Positions 1-8,800 of a stretch of DNA of 35,074 nucleotides are shown here, one piece after another. Each line of letters begins with the position of its first letter. Position 1 is the first letter of the stretch. The stretch is from Parvicella sp041583015 (lineage in GTDB: Bacteria; Bacteroidota; Bacteroidia; Flavobacteriales_D; Parvicellaceae), in contig JBFHGR010000024.1 in NCBI GenBank assembly GCA_041583015.1, positions 1-35,074 on the forward strand. Direction: 5' to 3'. The notes under the pieces were generated by a model. The model was not told where the DNA came from. It worked only from the letters and a program-made list of their open reading frames with translations, and did not search any database. Both the position numbers and the translations under genes were made by a program.

Positions 1-702
1 TATTTGGTAATCTCTAGCAATGATATGCTCTCCATCTTGCAATTTGGAAATGGAATTTTCAGGATAACTATTTTTCACCTCATCCAACATCACTTGCTGA
101 CTCACAACTTTGCTCCAATCCCATTTATTACCATCAAAAGGCATAAACTCGATGAACCTTACAGCAACTTTATCACGCTCAGACCACTTTACAAAATCAA
201 TTACTTCGTGCTCATTCACTCCTTTAATAACCACAACATTTAACTTCACTTCGAAATTCAAATCAATAGCTCTGCGAATGTTGTCCATCACTCCATCAAA
301 ATGATTTCTCCTAGAAATACGATTGAATGAATCCTTATCTAAACTATCGATACTAATGTTCAGTTTGTTGATTTTTAACTCTTGCAATAGGTCAAAATAA
401 TCATGTAATAGAACAGCATTAGTAGTAATACTCAATTCGACTGGAAGTTTGGACAGTTCTGAAAGAATAAACTTAATATCCTTATTCACCAATGGCTCAC
501 CACCAGTAATTCTAATTTTTTTTACGCCTAAATTGACAAATGTGATAGCAAATGTAATGACTTCCTCAGCCGTCATGAAATGAGATTTATTTCTCAACTT
601 TATCCCTTCTTCTGGCATGCAATAAGTACAGCGAAGATTACATTTTTCAGTAAGAGAAATGCGTAAGTAATCATGAATTCTTCCGTGTGAATCTATCAGC
701 AT
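1..702 (-). CDS. moaA: GTP 3',8-cyclase MoaA, 3' part beyond the left edge
   Basis: Radical-SAM enzyme of the first step of molybdenum cofactor synthesis, converting GTP to the 3',8-cyclo intermediate in the cytoplasm. I translated this reading frame by hand: 234 codons are present and it runs off the left edge without a stop, so about 90 to 100 C-terminal residues are missing, including the second Fe-S cluster cysteines. Visible are the radical-SAM motif CNLRCTYC at residues 21-28 and the SAM-binding ITGGEP at 65-70, followed by the family's SITTNAVLL and LNISIDSLD segments. The ATG at 702 lies only 5 nt after the stop of the outer-membrane protein gene, so it is probably cotranscribed with it, although the functions seem unrelated. 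The identification is firm; only the C-terminus cannot be checked. Confidence 0.93.
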   Translation of the reverse strand, partial: MLIDSHGRIHDYLRISLTEKCNLRCTYCMPEEGIKLRNKSHFMTAEEVITFAITFVNLGVKKIRITGGEPLVNKDIKFILSELSKLPVELSITTNAVLLHDYFDLLQELKINKLNISIDSLDKDSFNRISRRNHFDGVMDNIRRAIDLNFEVKLNVVVIKGVNEHEVIDFVKWSERDKVAVRFIEFMPFDGNKWDWSKVVSQQVMLDEVKNSYPENSISKLQDGEHIIARDYQI

Positions 703-707
703 TATTG

Positions 708-1466
708 TTAGATATTTCCAGCAAAAAATTGAAGACCAACTGTAAGTCTAGGTAACTCATTAAAATTCCAGACCCCTTCTTTGGTTTTAAAATAATCACT
801 CATTCTGTACCTAGCAAACAAAGCAAAATTGGTTTTCCCAAATTTCACTTCAGGACCATACTCAAATCGTTCCAAATATTTCAACTTACCTAAATTAAGT
901 CTTGAAACATCTGTATAATTGGATAGGTTATTTTCATACTTAGCAGAAAACCTTCTAATCATCAACCAATTCACATACCCCCCTAAAGAAACATAGCTAC
1001 CTAATTGATTACCTCTTTTAGGCTTTAGGTTAATTTGTAAACCAAGGCCAACTCCCATTTTAACAAACCAGTATTTTGCCTTTGTCAAATCTGTTTTAGC
1101 AACAGGAAACTGAATTGAATCTCCCTGATCAATAATCAACCTTGACTGATCGTAACTTAAATTATAATCCAATACACCTGCAAATATTTTACTAAAGTTC
1201 CGATAGTACCTAGTACCAGAGTAAAACGAAAAAGAATTAAAATTTTTCACAGGTGACAAATCTTCGCCATCCAATGAAACATTGTTTACTCCAAATCCAA
1301 TTCCTCCATAAGGATGATTAAAGACACCTCTATTCGGACCAAAATCATCATCATCATCCTCCAAGTTTTCCGGGACTGTCTGTCTAAGAATTATGGTCTG
1401 AGCAGAAGCAGTAGTTGCTAAAGTCGTACAAAACCCAAGAATTATCATTTTCAAAAACCTATTCAC
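708..1466 (-). CDS. Predicted outer-membrane beta-barrel protein, function unknown
   Basis: A 252-residue exported protein. Residues 1-23 form a Sec signal peptide ending ATTASAQ, followed by an acidic stretch (EDDDDD) and alternating hydrophobic/polar segments typical of a small beta-barrel. It ends with PRLTVGLQFFAGNI, an aromatic-rich last strand. I do not recognise a specific family; it resembles the small outer-membrane beta-barrel proteins common in Bacteroidota. The start given is a GTG that overlaps the end of the upstream protease gene by 8 nt and is preceded by GGAGGGAGAAG, an unusual Shine-Dalgarno-like run for this phylum that also encodes the tail of the protease. An ATG six codons further in (1448) still leaves a complete signal peptide and is a real alternative. 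The overlap implies translational coupling with the protease. Confidence 0.75.
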   Translation of the reverse strand: MNRFLKMIILGFCTTLATTASAQTIILRQTVPENLEDDDDDFGPNRGVFNHPYGGIGFGVNNVSLDGEDLSPVKNFNSFSFYSGTRYYRNFSKIFAGVLDYNLSYDQSRLIIDQGDSIQFPVAKTDLTKAKYWFVKMGVGLGLQINLKPKRGNQLGSYVSLGGYVNWLMIRRFSAKYENNLSNYTDVSRLNLGKLKYLERFEYGPEVKFGKTNFALFARYRMSDYFKTKEGVWNFNELPRLTVGLQFFAGNI

Positions 1467-3162
1467 CTTCTCCCTCCTTTTTTTCTTGTTTTTTAAGCAC
1501 GATAGAAGTTGAATACCCCTTGTACCAAATACTAAAAATATAATTTCGATTTACCTTAATTACTTTAGACAAAATATTCAATTTATTGGGTGCAATTACA
1601 TCATACTCCATTATCACACCATCACTAGAAGATAGTTTATAGTAGACGTAATTAGGTTGACTTTGTTTAGTATTGCTATCATCAGACAAATACGAATCCG
1701 CCATATGCATATTAGCTGGAGCTTTTTTTCCTGAGAACTTAGAATGATAATTGATAACCACCTGATCATTCATTTCAAAGTACTCTGGAAGAATACTCAC
1801 CAACAAAGAATCTCCTTTTATTCTAACATCAACCGTTTTAGGCACTATTTCAGATTCTGCTATAATATTACCTGCTAAAGGCACTCCAAAACCATGCGCA
1901 TAATCAAAATAAGGATATAAATTAGCCGCTCTTTCAATTTTATGGAAAAGTTCCATAACTTTCAAGGTAGAATCATGCTGTAAAGCACACGCTGCAAAAC
2001 CTGCTGTCAGCGGACTAGCAAAAGAAGTTCCTTGAGCCTCATGCATGCCTGTTTTAGCTCCATAAGCAATTACGTGTCCATAAGCTGCTACATTGGGCTT
2101 CATTCTCATATCTGCCGTAGGTCCATAAGAGCTAAAGGAAGTATGAATACCAGTCCAAGGATTGATTCCCCCTACAGTCAAAACACTATCTGCATCAGCA
2201 GGAGCTCCTATATATTTCCAATAACCATCACCTTCATTACCAGCAGCATTCACCACTAATATTCCTTTATGCGCAGCCAAGTTACCAGCCCTTGAAATCA
2301 GCGCAGTTTTGCCATCCATATTTTCTTTAAAATACAGAGACGTAGTATAGCCTAAGGAACTATTAATAATATCTGCGCCATTTTTATCCGCCCACTCTAC
2401 CGCCATTAACCAATCTTCTTCTTCACTAAGGCCCTCCTTCAGCATCCTCTCTGTTCTAGCTAACAAAAATTCTGCATCAGTAGCCAGACCAATGTTGACG
2501 CCATTTGAAATTCCTGCAATACAACTTAACACAGTACTTCCGTGTGAATTAAACTTATATACTTCCGAACTATTCTTATGAAAATCCCAAGTCGCAACAA
2601 TGCCTTTTCTCTCCCTGATATGGCTAAATTCGTCTGCTGTATTAACCCCTGGAAAACCTGCATCAATGATACAAATCCTAACTCCTTTTCCAGTAAGTTT
2701 TGCCTCTTTAAATTTCTCTCCTTGCATCCAAGCAGTCTGACCTTTCAGAACAGACATTTGTCCAGGCTTCATTGGACCTCCAACAATGTTTTCAGCCAAA
2801 TAATTTTTAGATGTCATCGGGATAACATCAGTAACAAAAGGTAGGTTTCTAATCATTTCTATTTGAAAATCAGAAGACACCACTACAGCCAATGCATTAA
2901 ACCATCGTGTGTGTCCAGAAACAGTATCACTAAGTGACAAAACTTTGGCATAATAATCCGAACGAATAGGCAAGTCAGAAAACTCAACCAATGGTAGATC
3001 ATGTTTTAATCGTCTATCAATAGCTTTGCTATCAAAATACTCCAGAGGATTAAAATCAACACCATCTTTATCCGCTAGAAAAACCCAATATTTACTTTGA
3101 GAAAACAGCGATAAGCCCAGAAAAATTAATAAAATTGAAAAAGTAAATTTCATTCGGTTCAT
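1459..3162 (-). CDS. Secreted subtilisin-like serine protease (S8 family)
   Basis: A 567-residue endopeptidase acting outside the inner membrane. Residues 1-22 are a signal peptide ending SLFSQ. A short prodomain-like region (about 23-150) precedes the S8 domain. The triad is complete: Asp167 in IIDAGFPG, His207 in NSHGSTV, Ser380 in GTSFASP, with oxyanion-hole Asn309 in NAAGNEG. About 130 residues after the catalytic domain look like a beta-rich C-terminal module. No clear T9SS sorting motif is present and the tail is highly charged (KKQEKKEGEGE), so its exact destination is uncertain. M4 (3153) is an alternative start. It is the first gene of an apparent three-gene run with the barrel protein and moaA. 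Family assignment is firm and the substrate is unknown. Confidence 0.92.
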   Translation of the reverse strand: MNRMKFTFSILLIFLGLSLFSQSKYWVFLADKDGVDFNPLEYFDSKAIDRRLKHDLPLVEFSDLPIRSDYYAKVLSLSDTVSGHTRWFNALAVVVSSDFQIEMIRNLPFVTDVIPMTSKNYLAENIVGGPMKPGQMSVLKGQTAWMQGEKFKEAKLTGKGVRICIIDAGFPGVNTADEFSHIRERKGIVATWDFHKNSSEVYKFNSHGSTVLSCIAGISNGVNIGLATDAEFLLARTERMLKEGLSEEEDWLMAVEWADKNGADIINSSLGYTTSLYFKENMDGKTALISRAGNLAAHKGILVVNAAGNEGDGYWKYIGAPADADSVLTVGGINPWTGIHTSFSSYGPTADMRMKPNVAAYGHVIAYGAKTGMHEAQGTSFASPLTAGFAACALQHDSTLKVMELFHKIERAANLYPYFDYAHGFGVPLAGNIIAESEIVPKTVDVRIKGDSLLVSILPEYFEMNDQVVINYHSKFSGKKAPANMHMADSYLSDDSNTKQSQPNYVYYKLSSSDGVIMEYDVIAPNKLNILSKVIKVNRNYIFSIWYKGYSTSIVLKKQEKKEGEGE

Positions 3163-3237
3163 TTGAAAACGTGAAGATAATTAAAAATAAATTGAAGAAT
3201 TTTGCCAAAGCAACTCCTTGTAATCATTTAAAATCAT

Positions 3238-4116
3238 CTAATTTCTAATTTTTTTAATTATAAATTTAACTAACTGCACTATTGCCAAGACCAAAAAACC
3301 TACAACAATACCCGTTACTACTTCTGCCAATAAGCTAGGCCAAGAATGTAATATATCATGGATAAACTGGATATTATGCATGAATATTCCTCCTGAAACT
3401 AAAACTAGAGCAACTGTGCCTATAATGCCAATAGCTTTAATAACCATTGGCATAGACCTTACCATAAGGGTTCCAACTTTTTTCCTAGCAGGCTGTGAAT
3501 TTCTTTGCCCTTGCACAATCATATGATACCCAACATCATCCATTCTCACAATCATAGCAACAATACCATATACACCTATTGTAGCCACAATTGCTATAAT
3601 TGTTACGACAATAACTTGAACAAATATAGCCTCACCAACCACAGCCCCTAAAGCGATAATTATGATCTCTACAGAAAGAATAAAATCTGTAAGAATAGCT
3701 GATTTTATTTTTTCTTTTTCTACGGCTAAAACCTCTTCTCTGCTCAATTCTTTTTTACTTAATTGATTTTCTTTGTGGTGATGAGGAAAGATATATTCCA
3801 GCACTTTTTCAACCGCCTCATACGATAAGTACAAACCTCCTATTATTAAAATAATGACAATAGACTGAGGCAGAAAGTAACTCAACAAAAAAGCAATTGG
3901 GAGTATAATTAACTTATTCATAAATGAACCTTTGGTTATTGCCCAAAGCACCGGAACCTCACGTTCAGAAACAAATCCTGATGACTTCTCTGCATTTACA
4001 GCAAGATCATCACCTAAAATACCCGCGGTTTTCTTTCCAGCGATTTTCCCCATCGTTGCAACATCATTCATCAGCGTAGCAATATCATCAAGAAGCACAA
4101 AAAATCCAGAAGCCAT
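3238..4116 (-). CDS. DUF808 (YedI-like) inner-membrane protein
   Basis: A 292-residue polytopic membrane protein of the DUF808/YedI family. The N-terminus MASGFFVLLDDIATLMNDVA and the following KIAGKKTAGILGDDLAVNAE are the family's hallmark. Six or so hydrophobic segments follow, around residues 68-95, 145-165, 168-190, 222-245 and 260-288, with a lysine/glutamate-rich cytoplasmic loop between about 112 and 140. The length matches the family (about 290-320). The biochemical role of DUF808 proteins is not established. The gene is monocistronic as far as can be seen: the M43 gene upstream ends in a terminator, and a TATCTTTG -7 motif sits 23 nt before the ATG. It is 75 nt upstream of the S8 protease gene and could read through into it. 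Confidence 0.9.
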   Translation of the reverse strand: MASGFFVLLDDIATLMNDVATMGKIAGKKTAGILGDDLAVNAEKSSGFVSEREVPVLWAITKGSFMNKLIILPIAFLLSYFLPQSIVIILIIGGLYLSYEAVEKVLEYIFPHHHKENQLSKKELSREEVLAVEKEKIKSAILTDFILSVEIIIIALGAVVGEAIFVQVIVVTIIAIVATIGVYGIVAMIVRMDDVGYHMIVQGQRNSQPARKKVGTLMVRSMPMVIKAIGIIGTVALVLVSGGIFMHNIQFIHDILHSWPSLLAEVVTGIVVGFLVLAIVQLVKFIIKKIRN

Positions 4117-4139
4117 TTTAAAATTTATTTTTATTAATA

Positions 4140-4147
4140 CAAAGATA
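4140..4147 (-). promoter_or_regulatory. Candidate Bacteroidota -7 element for the DUF808 gene
   Basis: On the minus strand this reads TATCTTTG, a full match to the Bacteroidota -7 consensus TAnnTTTG, 23 nt before the ATG at 4116. The upstream TTTG candidate lies 24 nt away, one base beyond the usual 17-23 spacing, so the -33 half is weak. Confidence 0.45.
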
Positions 4148-4201
4148 ACAGAAGAAAAAGCAACATAGTTTCAAAACTAATTTTTAAATTAAATTGATAT
4201 G

Positions 4202-4270
4202 AGAAGAGCTTGTAAAATGATAAGTAATCCAAATACTATAAAGAGGCATTTACAAGCAAAGAACTCTTCT
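4202..4270. repeat. Imperfect inverted repeat in the intergenic gap
   Basis: Arm GCTTGTAAAATG (4208-4219) pairs with CATTTACAAGC (4247-4257), 11 pairs with one bulged A. The flanks AGAAGAG (4202-4208) and CTCTTCT (4264-4270) can pair outside it after a small internal loop. It lies between the M43 terminator and the DUF808 promoter, so it is not obviously part of either transcript. Confidence 0.4.
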
Positions 4271-4289
4271 AAAAATAAAGGTCAAAAAA

Positions 4290-4316
4290 AAAAGAGGTGC
4301 ATCAAACACCTCTTTT
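4290..4316 (-). terminator. Intrinsic terminator of the M43 protease gene
   Basis: A 10-bp perfect stem AAAAGAGGTG/CACCTCTTTT encloses a 7-nt loop. On the minus strand the 3' arm runs into ten consecutive T. It begins 19 nt after the stop codon of the M43 gene. Confidence 0.85.
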
Positions 4317-4335
4317 CTCAAAAATTCAACAGCTA

Positions 4336-5652
4336 TTAATTCTTGATTAACTTTTTAGTTATTTTATCATTTCCAACGGTTAATGTAACTACATAAATTC
4401 CCTTAGACCATTCATTAGAATTCAATGCTACTCTAGTAGAATTAACTGTCATTGAGTTAATCAACCTACCATAACTATCATGCACTTGCAAATTGGTATT
4501 CTCAGGAATATTTAAAAAAGTAAAACTAGTACTTGACGGATTTGGGAAAACAGCAATTGCCTCCAAAGGATTATCATCTATACCTACAGAAGGAGAAAGT
4601 AGATCCTGTCTCTCATTTTCCAATACTCCTCTCATATGCATAGCTTGATCTAAAGTAAACATGTTCTTGCATATTTCAGACGAATAATCCATATGGTTTT
4701 CAATTAAGTCAGGTAAATCGTTAGGGTCAGGTTGACCTCCAATGCTATCCACACATGTGTTATTACTAGTATTACAATCAAACTCACTTTGATAACCTTG
4801 ATTAGGCGTATCATTCATCCCATCGTCTTCTCCACAACTTTCTCCTCCAAAAAAACCACCTCCGTCTCCCCAAATATGTCTTAGTCCTAAATAATGACCA
4901 ACTTCATGTGTTGCGGTTCTTCCCGCGAAAACCACATTACCTCCACCACCATTTGGAACTGGATAAGGCACAGGATTATTACTCCCAATTGTTCTATAAT
5001 CTAAAACCACACCATCCAACTCAGGACTTGGAGCGTTACTATTAGCTGGCCAATTAGACAATCCTGCAGGAGGATAAGCATAACCAAATAAAGCTCCAAA
5101 CGTATTTTGAATTTTACACACCCAGATATTTAAATAGTATTGAGTATTCCATGCATCACTTCCTCCTTCAGCAGTTTGTTTAACCTCATCTGGCAATCCA
5201 GCGAGACTAACACCAAAAGTCTCTGTAGTTTCTACTCGTTCTATATGAGCTAGATTAAACTGAATATGAGGATTACCAGCAATTGGTTCAAATATCGACC
5301 TTAAATTAACCGTATCAGGATTAGTTCTGCCGTAATCTTGATTTAAAATATCAATTTGATTAAAGATAACAGAATCTGGGATATTTTCGGCTGGGTCTGA
5401 AGAACTCCAAACCACATGAACAACAACATTTACAGTATAAACTTGACCGCTTTTGGTAGAAAATTGATGAGATTTTTGGAATGCGTTATCAGCAGCTTGT
5501 TTAAACCCTGGATAATTATTTTCTAAAATATCTAAGGTTAGTTTTGCATCATTAATAACACCTGTATTCCCCATTACATAATCTGCTGGGTTCTGAGCAA
5601 AACAGTTTAACCCCAACCACATAGCACTCACTGCGAGTAGTATTTTTTTCAT
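4336..5652 (-). CDS. Secreted zinc metalloprotease, M43 (cytophagalysin) family, T9SS cargo
   Basis: A 438-residue secreted endopeptidase. Residues 1-20 are a signal peptide ending NCFAQ. The M43 catalytic site HEVGHYLGLRH (residues 249-259) supplies three zinc histidines and the general-base glutamate, and a Met-turn (HMDYS, Met321) follows. Cysteines at 273, 293 and 300 are probably disulfide-bonded. Residues from about 362 form a type-A T9SS C-terminal sorting domain: it contains VFPNPSS, then DSYGRLI, a KGIYVVTL strand and the final KITKKLIKN. Export is therefore inferred to be by Sec and then T9SS, with the sorting domain removed. The gene has its own terminator downstream, and the preceding efflux operon also terminates before it, so it is a single-gene unit. 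A 16-bp inverted repeat sits 83 nt upstream. Confidence 0.94.
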   Translation of the reverse strand: MKKILLAVSAMWLGLNCFAQNPADYVMGNTGVINDAKLTLDILENNYPGFKQAADNAFQKSHQFSTKSGQVYTVNVVVHVVWSSSDPAENIPDSVIFNQIDILNQDYGRTNPDTVNLRSIFEPIAGNPHIQFNLAHIERVETTETFGVSLAGLPDEVKQTAEGGSDAWNTQYYLNIWVCKIQNTFGALFGYAYPPAGLSNWPANSNAPSPELDGVVLDYRTIGSNNPVPYPVPNGGGGNVVFAGRTATHEVGHYLGLRHIWGDGGGFFGGESCGEDDGMNDTPNQGYQSEFDCNTSNNTCVDSIGGQPDPNDLPDLIENHMDYSSEICKNMFTLDQAMHMRGVLENERQDLLSPSVGIDDNPLEAIAVFPNPSSTSFTFLNIPENTNLQVHDSYGRLINSMTVNSTRVALNSNEWSKGIYVVTLTVGNDKITKKLIKN

Positions 5653-5735
5653 AGTTTTTTTTAATTAATAGATTACTAAAATAATGTATGCAATCTGGAT
5701 TCGTTGCCTTGTTAAAAAAATAATACATGAGTGGG

Positions 5736-5751
5736 TTTATCACATGATAAA
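5736..5751. promoter_or_regulatory. Perfect 7-2-7 inverted repeat upstream of the M43 gene
   Basis: TTTATCA-CA-TGATAAA lies between the efflux-operon terminator and the M43 start. It is the size of a dimeric-regulator site. No recognisable -7/-33 pair was found next to it, so an operator role is only a possibility. Confidence 0.35.
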
Positions 5752-5760
5752 AGGACAAAA

Positions 5761-5796
5761 AAAGAGCGGCACTCAAATAAATGAATACCGCTCTTT
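5761..5796 (-). terminator. Intrinsic terminator of the RND efflux operon
   Basis: A 9-bp stem AAAGAGCGG/CCGCTCTTT can be extended inside by imperfect pairing. On the minus strand it is followed by a run of seven T. It begins 17 nt after the stop of the RND pump gene. Confidence 0.83.
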
Positions 5797-5813
5797 AGAG
5801 AATTTTTGAGATA

Positions 5814-8800
5814 TTAAATTTTGCTCTTCAATTCCCATTTAAACCATCTATATACAACCATCTTAAATCTGTACAACAAGTAATACATAACTGGCACAAC
5901 GATAAGCGTTAAGAAAGTTGCGAATGTTAAACCATAAATAATAGCCTCACTCATAGGACCAAAGAACTGTGCATTGTCACCACCAAAATAAATCTTAGGA
6001 TCAAACTCCGACATCAAAGAATAAAAATCAATATTCATTCCTGTGGCCATAGGTATCAAACCTAAAATGGTTGTAATAGCTGTCAACAATACAGGACGCA
6101 ATCTTGTTTGACCACCTGTAATAATAGCATCTTTCACTTCTTTGACACTCAATTGCTGTGTTTCTGAATAACCTTTTTCCTCTTTCTTACGAACTCTAAG
6201 CAAATTGGTGTAATCTATCAGTACAATTGCATTGTTCACAACAATACCAGCAAGTGAAATTATTCCAATCATTGTCATCATAATCACGAAAGGGCTACGA
6301 GAAATTACAATTCCTAAGAAAACACCTGCTAAACTCAATATCACAGATAACACTATTATAATCGGTGTTGAATAAGAATTAAACTGCATTACAATAATCA
6401 ACAGAATTAAGAATACAGCAATCAACAATGCCGAAGTTAAGAAAGACATTTCCTTCTGTTGCTCCTCCATTTCTCCTCCAAATTTAAAATGAACACCTTG
6501 AGATTCATACTTTCTCCAAGTTTCTGACGCTTCAAAAGTTTCCATTTTTTCCTTTGTAATTGCTACTAACTCATTACCATTAGCTCCCTCTTCAATTCCT
6601 GCCGAAACAACAACTACATTCTCAAGATTATCTCTTCTTATAGATGTGTTTTTATACACTATTTGATAATCCTTTACCACTGATAAAATCGGTACTGTAA
6701 GGAATTGCCCTTTGTTATTTCTAAACATTATCTTCTGATTCAAGATAGCATCAATATCACCTCTAAATTCTTTATCAAACCTAATGTTCAGGTCATATAT
6801 TTCATCCCCTTTTTCATAAGTAGAAACATCCTTACCAAATAAAGCCGTACGAACAGTAGACGCCACTTGTCCAAAACTCATTCCCGATGTTCTTAATTTG
6901 ATACGATCAAAAATAATTTTAAACTCAGCCTTACTCATTTTCACATCAGTATCCACTTTCTGCATTCCAGTAATTTGCTCCGCGTTAATGAACTTTTTAA
7001 TTTCGGAAGCAGCTTCTACTAACAAATCATAATTTTCTGAACCACCCACTTCAATATAAATTGGATCTGCAGTTGGAGGGCCTACAGCCTCTTTATCTAC
7101 AACAATTTTCAAATCTGCTAAGTTCCCTTTCCAACTATGAAGTTTCTCTTCAATTCTTTTCTTAACTATACTAGTATTGAGTCCTTTTCTGTGTTCAAAT
7201 TCTGAAAATTTAATGGTAATTTTAGATTTATGGGGGGTTTCTCCACCCGCAGACCCCATCTGATCTTTAGCAGTTCCTTTTCCTACCTGCTCAAGAATTG
7301 ACGAAATAAATGGTATAGTATCTTTCTTCACTATCCCATCTTCACCTTTTATATCTTTTACATTATATATTGAATTATAGGTATAGGAACTTTCCTTCCA
7401 TAAAATCTTATCATCACCTTTGTTTTCAATTTCCTCATTCAAGACCTCATCTACCAACATTTTTATTTCTGCAGTTGTCTTATCTGTAACCTCAATATCT
7501 GTTCCTACAGGATATTCTACATAAATATTTACGTAATTGGGTTCATTATCTGGAAAGAAAATAGTTTCCGTTGGAAATTTAGCAATTAAAATAAATGACA
7601 AAATTAAAATTCCTATCGTTCCAATAAAGATCCAGATAGGTCTTTTGGAAAACATAATCCACTCTAATACCTTACGATACCTTCTCTCCAGTTTAGGTAA
7701 AAAAGTATTTTGAAATTTAATACTTGCTGGAAATAAGACAAATATATTTAGCAGGATAAATACTGCAATACTCATCAATAAACTTCCCATACCAATAACG
7801 CCTGCACCGTATGATAGTAGAGAAATAACAATCAATACTCCAGCAGTAATAACCCCGTATTTTTTACTTGGTTTATCTTGCCCTACCTTCATCAACATTG
7901 CAGTAAGCACAGGATTTATAACCAATGCAACAAACAATGAAGAACCAAGTACAATCATCAGTGTAATAGGTAAGAACTTCATAAACTCTCCCATTATCCC
8001 TGGCCAAATAGCCAACGGAACAAAAGCTGCCAATGTAGTTGCGGTGGAAGCAATAATAGGCCAAGCCACTTCACCAACTCCTTTACGTGCTGCTGTGAAA
8101 CTATCCATACCTTCCTCATCCATCAATCGATAAACATTTTCCACAACAACAATTCCGTTATCCACCAACATTCCCAGCGCCAATACCAATGAGAACAACA
8201 CCATTACATTTAGCGTTACCCCTGCAGCATGTAACAGCATAAAACTCATGAACATAGACAATGGAATCGCAACCCCTACAAATAATGCATTTCTTAGTCC
8301 TAAAAAGAACAATAAAACACCTACCACCAATATTACCCCTAGAATAATAGAGTTTTCTAAGTTGCTTACTTGCGACCTGATTTTATCAGATTGATCATTG
8401 GTAAATGACACACCAACTCCGGCAAGATTACCATCTTCTTGCGCTTCTTCTACAATCTCCTTAATTTGATCAATTGCATCAATAATATTTGCTCCTGCTC
8501 TCTTTTTGACATCAAGCATAACAACAGGAAGACCATTTTCACGGGCATAACTCGTAGTGTCTGCATCACCAAAAGAAACATCTGCGACTTCATACATGTA
8601 CACATCTCTATCTCCATCATGCTTTACGACCATCCCCATAATCTCTTCAATAGAAGTAAACTTTCCTTCCAGCATTACAAAATGTTCTACTCCATCAATC
8701 TTAATGCTTCCAGCCCCAACATTGACATTTTCATTATTGATAGCCGCTTCAATATCACTTACACTAACTTCTTTACTCTCCGCAGCATCTTGCTTTACTT

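Noticed and set aside
4199..4339. 46-codon basic open frame on the plus strand
   Set aside because: It runs through the inverted repeat, the M43 terminator and the M43 stop codon, and has no promoter; most likely chance in A-rich DNA.
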